8,394 bases of DNA from Desulfobulbus sp. GTDB lineage: Bacteria; Pseudomonadota; Gammaproteobacteria; Burkholderiales; Rhodocyclaceae. The position numbers and the translations under genes are program-made. How positions within the stretch are numbered: the stretch's first letter is position 1; the number at the start of each line of letters is the position of its first letter. The notes beneath the pieces were generated by a model. It was not told where the DNA came from. It did not search any database and saw only the letters and a program-made list of their open reading frames with translations. The stretch is from contig WQUQ01000349.1 of assembly GCA_009782025.1 (NCBI GenBank), positions 1 to 8,394 on the forward strand. The letters are read 5' to 3'. Shown piece after piece: positions 1 through 6,408 of the stretch.

Positions 1-106
1 ACTTTCTCGAAAGAAATGTCACATAACGATGCCGGAAGATTAGCTCTGGGAGCGGGTTTCACAAGCACCGCACCGACATTGTTGGCGAGAAGGTTAGTAT
101 TGTCGA
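1..106. other. Low-GC segment at left edge, possible mobile-element end or insertion junction
   Basis: The first ~106 bases have clearly lower GC (53 of 110) than the adjoining coding DNA (72% over the next 130 bases). The change coincides with loss of flavin-reductase similarity. On the minus strand, bases 23-2 read TGTGACATTTCTTTCGAGAA and include a small hairpin (CTTTC-TC-GAAAG at 2-13). The GTGACATTTC string recalls the repeated motifs near the ends of IS21-family insertion sequences, but that is a memory-level resemblance. No transposase, target duplication or matching second end is inside the window. An assembly chimera or a divergent native sequence are alternatives. Confidence 0.3.
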
Positions 107-272
107 GACACCAGAGCGCCAGCGCCGGGTCGAGCGAGACGGCGGCGAAGGAATTGACGGTCAGGCCGATCGGCTGCCCGTCGGGATCGAGCGCCGTGAC
201 GATGGCAACCCCGGTGGCGAAGCGCCCCGGAGCATTGCGCAAGGATCGGGTAGCGAGGGTGGCGTCGCTCAT
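1..272 (-). CDS. Flavin reductase-like protein, N-terminal part (cut by window edge, possibly disrupted)
   Basis: Reading leftward from ATG at 272-270, the frame stays open to base 1 (about 90 codons). Residues 1-56 (start [20 protein letters not shown], then [20 protein letters not shown] and [17 protein letters not shown]) match the N-terminus of the flavin reductase / FMN-binding split-barrel family. These are the oxidoreductase components that supply reduced FMN/FAD to partner monooxygenases. After LDNT the family normally continues with a segment leading to a FAVNVL-type strand. Here the predicted residues ([20 protein letters not shown]) show no such similarity, and GC drops from 94/130 bases (111-240) to 53/110 (1-110). 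The gene is therefore either truncated by inserted DNA or unusual; the edge prevents a decision. It is divergent from mutY with a 71-bp gap and I see no clear Shine-Dalgarno. The family call is good for the first 56 residues only. Confidence 0.6.
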   Translation of the reverse strand, partial: MSDATLATRSLRNAPGRFATGVAIVTALDPDGQPIGLTVNSFAAVSLDPALALWCLDNTNLLANNVGAVLVKPAPRANLPASLCDISFEK

Positions 273-343
273 GGCGAGGATTCGGGAGACGGCGAAAAAA
301 CCTCGTATTATCTGCACTCCCGCCGTTCACGTCGAGACAGCGT
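273..343. promoter_or_regulatory. Divergent intergenic region between the flavin reductase-like gene and mutY
   Basis: These 71 bases separate two divergent start codons and should hold both promoters. A TATTAT at 306-311 could be a -10 for mutY, putting its transcript start roughly 25 bases before the TTG. The same stretch reads GATAAT on the minus strand and could serve the left gene. Neither has a recognisable TTGACA-like -35 at 16-18 bp. A GAGA at 334-337 is the only weak Shine-Dalgarno-like string before mutY. The region is assigned mainly by position. Confidence 0.3.
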
Positions 344-1381
344 TTGACCGATTCTCCCTCCTTCGCCGACCGCCTGGTTGCCTGGCAGAAAACCGCAGGA
401 CGCCGCGATCTGCCTTGGCAGAACAGCCGCGATCCGTACCGGGTCTGGCTGTCCGAGATCATGTTGCAGCAGACTCAGGTGGCGACAGTGATTCCTTACT
501 ATCAGCGCTTTCTCGCCCGTTTTCCCGACATCCGGGCGCTGGCTGCGGCGGCGGTCGGAACGGTGATGGAACATTGGGCCGGACTGGGCTACTACGCCCG
601 GGCGCGTAACCTGCATCGCTGTGCGCAGGAAATCGTTGCTTGCCACGCTGGCCGGTTTCCCGCCACGGCGGCGGCGCTGGAGGAATTGCCGGGCATCGGC
701 CGGTCGACGGCGGCGGCCGTGGCGGCCTTCGCTTTCGGCGAACGAGCGGCGATTCTCGATGGCAATGTCAAGCGCGTGCTGTGCCGTCATTTCGCTATCG
801 ACGGTTTTCCCGGCGCGGCAGCGGTGCATCGCCAGCTTTGGCAACTGGCCGAAAATCTGCTGCCACAACATGACATCGAAGCCTACACGCAGGGGCTGAT
901 GGATCTCGGCGCCGGCATCTGCACGCGCCGCCGTCCGGTCTGTGAACGCTGCCCGCTGACGGTTGACTGTCAGGCGCGCCAGCAGGGACGGCAGGCCGTA
1001 TTGCCGGCGGCGCGGCCACGGTCGGCGCTGCCGGAGCGCACGGCAACCTTTGTGCTGTTGCGCGACGGCGGGCGCTTGTTGCTGGAGCGGCGACCGCCAA
1101 TCGGTTTGTGGGGCGGCTTGCTGGCGCCACCGGAAGGCGCTGTCGACGCGGTTTTGATACGGCTCGGATTGCGGGCGCGGGCTTGCCGGCCGCTGCCGCC
1201 GCTGCGCCACACGTTGACGCACTTTCGCCTGACGCTGGAGCCGGTGCTGTGTGATGTCGAGGCGTCGCCACGGCTGGCTGAACCCGGCTACGAGTGGGTG
1301 GCGCTGGAACAGGCGGCGACGGCCGGCGTCCCGACGCCGATCGGCAAACTGCTCAGGCAGGTTGCCAGCGCTGCGGACTGA
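344..1381 (+). CDS. mutY: Adenine DNA glycosylase MutY
   Basis: Removes adenine mispaired with 8-oxoguanine (or G), the post-replicative step of the GO oxidative-damage repair pathway. It is 345 residues long, against 350 in E. coli. The N-terminal helix-hairpin-helix glycosylase core has EIMLQQTQV with catalytic Glu38, the WAGLGYYARARNLH stretch (78-91), the hairpin LPGIGRSTAAAV (115-126) and catalytic Asp139 in LDGNVKRVL. Four cysteines at 193, 200, 203 and 209 give the C-x6-C-x2-C-x5-C [4Fe-4S] ligand pattern. The C-terminal part (about 228-341) is the NUDIX-like 8-oxoG recognition domain, with RTATFVLL, GLWGGLLAPPE and RHTLTHFRL. The start is TTG at 344: no other in-frame start precedes it, and it places Glu38 and Asp139 within one residue of the E. 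coli numbering. The 3' end overlaps the convergent HD-GYP gene by 29 bp. Nothing suggests loss of function. Confidence 0.97.
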   Translation: MTDSPSFADRLVAWQKTAGRRDLPWQNSRDPYRVWLSEIMLQQTQVATVIPYYQRFLARFPDIRALAAAAVGTVMEHWAGLGYYARARNLHRCAQEIVACHAGRFPATAAALEELPGIGRSTAAAVAAFAFGERAAILDGNVKRVLCRHFAIDGFPGAAAVHRQLWQLAENLLPQHDIEAYTQGLMDLGAGICTRRRPVCERCPLTVDCQARQQGRQAVLPAARPRSALPERTATFVLLRDGGRLLLERRPPIGLWGGLLAPPEGAVDAVLIRLGLRARACRPLPPLRHTLTHFRLTLEPVLCDVEASPRLAEPGYEWVALEQAATAGVPTPIGKLLRQVASAAD

Positions 1382-2573
1382 GGCCCCAGCGTTCAAAGGT
1401 ATCGGCATGCACGATCCGGCCGTAGTGGCTGCCGCTGCTGCGCGCCAGGTCGATCAGCGCCGGGGCGACGTACTGGCGGCGAGCGCCGTGGTAGATGACG
1501 CGCACGACCGGGCGCAGCAGGTCGTCGTGGTGGATTTCCTCGACCACGGCCAGATGGCCGCTTTCGAGCATGACCAGGGCGCCGATCGGGTAGATGCCGA
1601 CGGTGCGGATGAAGGCGGCGACCAGTTCGGGGTCGAAATGGCTGCCGCCCTGTTCGTACAGCAGACGTAGCGCCTGCGACGGGGAAATGGCCGGGCGATA
1701 GGGGCGATCCGAGGTCAGCGCGTCGTAGGTGTCGGCGATGGCGGCCATCCGCCCGGCGGGGGAAATGTTGGCGCCGGCCATGTGGTAGGGATAGCCGCCG
1801 CCGTTGTAGCGTTCGTGGTGTTCGAGGACCACGGCGACCGCCGTCTCGGGCAGGCGGGCGGTGGCTTGCAGCACCGCCAGGCCCTCCTCGACATGGCTCT
1901 GGACGAGGGCGTATTCGGATTGCGAGAGCATGCCCGGCTTGGCCGTCAGGCGGGTGTCGATGGCGGCTTCGCCAATATCCTTGACCAGGGCGCCGAGGGC
2001 CAGTTTTTCCAGTTCCGGTTCTGCCAATTCCTGCTGATAGCCAAGGGCGGCGACCAGCGCGGTGGTGGCGACGGCGTGCTCGCTGACGTAGGCGTCGCCG
2101 CGCTTGAGGCGGGCCAGCGGGGCCAGGGCGTCGCGGTTGCGGCGCACCGATTCGAGCAGTTTGCCGACCGTCGGTTCGAGGCGGGCGACGTCGACTTCGC
2201 CGCCACTGCGGGCTGCTTGCATGAGATCGTCGACAACGGTTCCGGCCTCGACGATCAGCCGCGCCGCGCGCCGCCGCTCCTCGCCCAGCGAGACGATGGC
2301 CGGCTTGGCTTTCAGGCGCGCCAGACGGTCGCTGAAATGGCGGGCAATCTCGTTGTCGCTGATGCCCATCAACGGCTCGACGACGGGCAGATCGAGGCCC
2401 TTGTCGGTGTCGATGCTGACTTCGGTGATGCCTTCCTCGACCAGGCGAACGATCTGCGTCGCGTCATCGACTCTGAATTTGCCCCGCCAGAACGAATGCG
2501 CGAGCCAAGGCCGGTGCAGATCCACGACATACATGCCGGGCTGCAACTGATCGATGGCGATGGTGCGGATCAC
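1353..2573 (-). CDS. HD-GYP domain protein with degenerate active site (DUF3391-type N-terminus)
   Basis: A 406-residue paralogue of the HD-GYP protein encoded two genes upstream. Residues 1 to about 130 form the DUF3391-type region (MIRTIAIDQLQPGMYVVDLH). Residues about 160-325 are the HD-GYP domain, and a conserved tail ends in FERWGLSPQRWQPA. Several metal-binding positions are kept: His166, Asp199, His227, His252-His253 and Asp281. However, the defining HDxGK motif reads KDIGE (Lys198 replaces the HD histidine, Glu202 replaces the lysine), and HHExxDGxGYP reads HHERYNGGGYP (Asn257 for Asp). HD-GYP enzymes hydrolyse c-di-GMP at a bi- or trinuclear iron/metal centre needing the HD histidine, so I infer weak or no phosphodiesterase activity and perhaps a binding or regulatory role. 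The start is GTG at 2573. It aligns with Met1 of the paralogue and overlaps the preceding stop as GTGA, with no Shine-Dalgarno, suggesting translational coupling. The gene is last in its operon; no terminator is seen before it runs into mutY. Confidence 0.93.
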   Translation of the reverse strand: MIRTIAIDQLQPGMYVVDLHRPWLAHSFWRGKFRVDDATQIVRLVEEGITEVSIDTDKGLDLPVVEPLMGISDNEIARHFSDRLARLKAKPAIVSLGEERRRAARLIVEAGTVVDDLMQAARSGGEVDVARLEPTVGKLLESVRRNRDALAPLARLKRGDAYVSEHAVATTALVAALGYQQELAEPELEKLALGALVKDIGEAAIDTRLTAKPGMLSQSEYALVQSHVEEGLAVLQATARLPETAVAVVLEHHERYNGGGYPYHMAGANISPAGRMAAIADTYDALTSDRPYRPAISPSQALRLLYEQGGSHFDPELVAAFIRTVGIYPIGALVMLESGHLAVVEEIHHDDLLRPVVRVIYHGARRQYVAPALIDLARSSGSHYGRIVHADTFERWGLSPQRWQPA

Positions 2574-3163
2574 TGCGGTTTGGCCTGTTTTTTTTCGGCC
2601 TGCTGCTCAGCCTGCCGCTTCTCGGCCTGCTGTTTTTTTTCGGCGACGCGGGCGGCGTGCTCGGCCTGTCTGCGGCGCAGCTTTTCGGCCTCGGCCGCCT
2701 TGCGTTGGGCGCCTTCGGCCGCCCTTTTTTCCTTTTCGGCCCGATGTCTGGCGGCGGTTTCCTCGGCGTTTTGCCGTTCGGCCGCGACCCGGGGGCCGCG
2801 CTCCGCCCGGTCGGCCTCGCGCTCCTTGATCTCGGCGGCCCGCTCGATTTCGCGCTGCGCCGCATCCTCGCGCCGGATGTCGCGCTCGATGGCCTCGCCT
2901 TCATCCTCCAGACGCCGCGCTTCGAGGATGGCTTGCAGATGTTCGGCCTTGGCGTCGTCAAGGCAGGCATTGACCAAAAAACGCCTGGCGCACTCGGCTT
3001 GCTGGCTCTTGAGCAGGGCGTCGGCCCGCTGCCGTCGCGCCGCCGCATCGGCTTTGAGCGCCGCCGCATGGTCGAGCCGTTGCTGGCGCTCGGCCTCGCC
3101 TTCCGCCGCGAAGGCCGGCAGGCTGCACAGCGCGGCAAGGGAAAAAATCAGCCAGGCAGCCAT
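2570..3163 (-). CDS. Exported charged coiled-coil protein of unknown function
   Basis: About 197 residues. The N-terminus MAAWLIFSLAALCSLPAFA is a Sec signal peptide with a likely cleavage after AFA (residue 19); there is no good lipobox. The mature protein is extremely rich in Ala, Glu, Gln, Lys and Arg and should be a long helix or coiled coil. It includes one conserved-looking segment, AECARRFLVNACLDDAK, with Cys58 and Cys67 that could form a disulfide in the periplasm. Similar two-cysteine segments occur in small periplasmic hypotheticals of betaproteobacteria (from memory). The C-terminal 25 residues are QAEKK-type repeats. I chose ATG at 3163 (16-bp overlap with the upstream gene). A GTG at 3184 would add MENRSLP and one basic residue to the signal peptide and is also possible; neither has a clear Shine-Dalgarno. 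It sits between, and overlaps, two HD-GYP genes. Function is not recognised; an envelope partner of those signalling proteins is a guess. Confidence 0.8.
   Translation of the reverse strand: MAAWLIFSLAALCSLPAFAAEGEAERQQRLDHAAALKADAAARRQRADALLKSQQAECARRFLVNACLDDAKAEHLQAILEARRLEDEGEAIERDIRREDAAQREIERAAEIKEREADRAERGPRVAAERQNAEETAARHRAEKEKRAAEGAQRKAAEAEKLRRRQAEHAARVAEKKQQAEKRQAEQQAEKKQAKPQ
2585..2644 (-). repeat. Two A8 tracts in a 15-bp direct repeat near the 3' end of the coiled-coil gene
   Basis: The 15-mer CTGTTTTTTTTCGGC (plus strand) occurs at 2585-2599 and again at 2630-2644, exactly 45 bp (15 codons) apart. On the coding strand each copy encodes GAA AAA AAA CAG (Glu-Lys-Lys-Gln). The runs of eight adenines are slippage-prone in replication, transcription or translation. 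The copy nearer the stop is in the A_AAA_AAA heptamer phase used by -1 frameshift sites. The repeat may simply reflect the QAEKK protein repeat. Confidence 0.7.
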
Positions 3164-4353
3164 TGGTAGGGATCGATTTTCCACTTGTCGAAACTCTCGA
3201 AACTGGCGATGCGATCCATCGATTTGGCGAGATCGACGTTTTCCGGGGGAATGTAGTGCAGCCGGCCAGCGTGGTAGAAGATGCGGACGACTGGCGCCAG
3301 CAGATTTTTCTCATTCTGCTCGACGACCACGCCGAGGCGCTTGCTTTCGAGCTGAACCAGCGTTCCGGTCGGATAGATGCCGATGGCGCGGATGAAAACC
3401 TGCACCAGCCGCGGGTCGAAGTGGTGACTGCTCCATTCGAGCAGCTTCTTGAGCGACTGCGTCGGCGACATGCCCTTGTGATAAACGCGGTCCGAGGAAA
3501 TCGCATCGTAGACATCGACGATCGACGCCATCTGACCGTAGAGGCTGATTTTCTCGCCGCTCAGTTTGTACGGATAGCCGCTGCCGTCGAAGCGCTCGTG
3601 GTGTTCGGCGGTGACCCGCAGCGCGATGTCGGGCAGGTTGGGCGTTTGCTGGAGCGCGGCGATGCTGAGGTCGACGTGTGATTTCATTTGCACGAATTCG
3701 TCGTCGCTCAGTTTGCCCGGCTTGTTCAGGATGGCGTCTGGAATGCGCGCCTTGCCGACGTCGTGCAGCAGGCCGCCGAGCGCCATGTCCTTGATGACCG
3801 ACCGCTCCAGCTTCAAGCCCCGGCCAAAGGCGACCAGCAGCGCGCAGACGCTGACCGAATGCGCGAAAGTATAGTTGTCGTGATTCTTGAGCAGAGCCAG
3901 CGGCAGCAGGGCGTCCTGGTTGCGGAAAATGGAATCGACCATGCTCTCGACCAGCGGCTCCATGCGATCGACCTGGATCTGCTGACCGAGGCGGGCGTCG
4001 TCCATGATGTTGCGGACGATCTTGTGCGCCTCGCCATGCAGCCGCCGGGCGCGCGCCACTTCTTCCTTGAGCGCCGTGGTCACCGGTTTTTCCGGCCCCT
4101 TGCTGGCGATCTCGCTCAAACGCCGGTCGAGATCGGCGTTGACCTCCTGCTGCGTGCGCCCGGCCCAGACATCGGCCCCTTTGACGGTATCGATGTACAC
4201 CTCGTGGATGCCGAGGCTGACGATCTTGTCCACCGTCGCCTGATCGCGAACCTGAAAGGCGTTGGCGAGAAAGGGATGATCCAGCCAGCCGCAGTTCAGG
4301 TCATGGATGTACATGCCCGGCTTGAGCTGGTCGGTGCTGATTTGCTTAATCAT
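3148..4353 (-). CDS. HD-GYP c-di-GMP phosphodiesterase (DUF3391-type N-terminus), intact signature
   Basis: A 401-residue protein with no signal peptide or membrane segment, so cytoplasmic. Residues 1 to about 135 form the DUF3391-type region (MIKQISTDQLKPGMYIHDLN). The HD-GYP domain (about 160-320) has the full signature: His165 in AHSVSV, LLHDVGK with His197, Asp198 and Lys201, His226, HHERFDGSGYP (His251-His252, Gly-Tyr-Pro 259-261) and Asp280 in VDVYDAISSDR. Enzymes of this family hydrolyse c-di-GMP to pGpG and/or GMP and promote motility over biofilm. A conserved about 80-residue tail (TLVQLESKRLGVVVEQ to YQWLPG) follows, as in the downstream paralogue. ATG at 4353 is the first start. 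No good Shine-Dalgarno precedes it. It is the first gene of a three-gene overlapping operon and is divergent from yheS. Activity is inferred from the motifs. Confidence 0.95.
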   Translation of the reverse strand: MIKQISTDQLKPGMYIHDLNCGWLDHPFLANAFQVRDQATVDKIVSLGIHEVYIDTVKGADVWAGRTQQEVNADLDRRLSEIASKGPEKPVTTALKEEVARARRLHGEAHKIVRNIMDDARLGQQIQVDRMEPLVESMVDSIFRNQDALLPLALLKNHDNYTFAHSVSVCALLVAFGRGLKLERSVIKDMALGGLLHDVGKARIPDAILNKPGKLSDDEFVQMKSHVDLSIAALQQTPNLPDIALRVTAEHHERFDGSGYPYKLSGEKISLYGQMASIVDVYDAISSDRVYHKGMSPTQSLKKLLEWSSHHFDPRLVQVFIRAIGIYPTGTLVQLESKRLGVVVEQNEKNLLAPVVRIFYHAGRLHYIPPENVDLAKSMDRIASFESFDKWKIDPYQWLPG

Positions 4354-4415
4354 GGTTTCATCGGCAGGGGTATCAGGAGATTCTAGCGCATCGGCCCCGC
4401 TATAATCGCCCCTTC
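4354..4415. promoter_or_regulatory. Divergent promoter region for the HD-GYP operon and yheS
   Basis: Only 62 bp separate the two divergent start codons. On the plus strand a perfect TATAAT lies at 4401-4406, so transcription would begin around 4412-4414, within a few bases of the yheS ATG at 4416. On the minus strand TAGAAT (4385-4380, five of six matches to the -10 consensus) would start the HD-GYP transcript about 20 bases before its ATG. Neither has a convincing -35 hexamer at 16-18 bp, so activator dependence is possible. The two -10 elements lie back to back, so polymerase binding at one may hinder the other. Confidence 0.55.
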
Positions 4416-6323
<1,908 letters not shown>

Positions 6324-6408
6324 GACAGCCACCCGGCAGTGGACAAAAAATGCCGCGGGCAGCATCCTAGCGGCTATTGACTGACCCTGCCGTAGAACCC
6401 ATAAAGCC
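6324..6408. promoter_or_regulatory. Short intergenic gap before the DHH gene, weak promoter candidate
   Basis: The 85-bp gap contains TTGACT at 6377-6382 and CATAAA at 6400-6405, 17 bp apart, a fair sigma70-like pair. However, the implied start near 6411-6413 would fall on or just after the ATG at 6409, so this would need a leaderless or misplaced start. An inverted repeat CTGCCGG / CCGGCAG (6306-6312 and 6333-6339) spans the yheS stop but is followed by ACAAAAAA rather than a T tract, so it is not a clear terminator for yheS. The DHH gene could equally be read through from yheS. Only a weak AAAG precedes the start codon. Confidence 0.25.

Noticed and set aside
16..609. A 197-codon plus-strand open frame across the left edge and mutY
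   Set aside because: It overlaps mutY in another frame and the flavin-reductase-like gene on the opposite strand, and encodes no recognisable domain.
2584..2644. Phase-variable locus by replication slippage at the two A8 tracts
   Set aside because: Eight-base homopolymers are modest and lie at the extreme 3' end of the coiled-coil gene, so slippage would change only the last few residues. The frameshift-fusion idea is kept as a separate finding.
3090..3163. Lipoprotein signal in the coiled-coil protein
   Set aside because: The cysteine at residue 13 is preceded by AAL; a lipobox needs a small residue (G, A or S) just before the cysteine, and a normal cleavage site (AFA) follows.
1782..3395. 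A 537-codon plus-strand open frame opposite the HD-GYP operon
   Set aside because: It crosses several real genes and has low-complexity Ser/Ala/Arg-rich stretches antisense to the coiled-coil gene. The minus-strand genes have recognisable domains.
6351..6374. GCCGC / GCGGC hairpin in the yheS-DHH gap
   Set aside because: Five base pairs with a 13-base loop and no T tract; expected by chance in GC-rich DNA.
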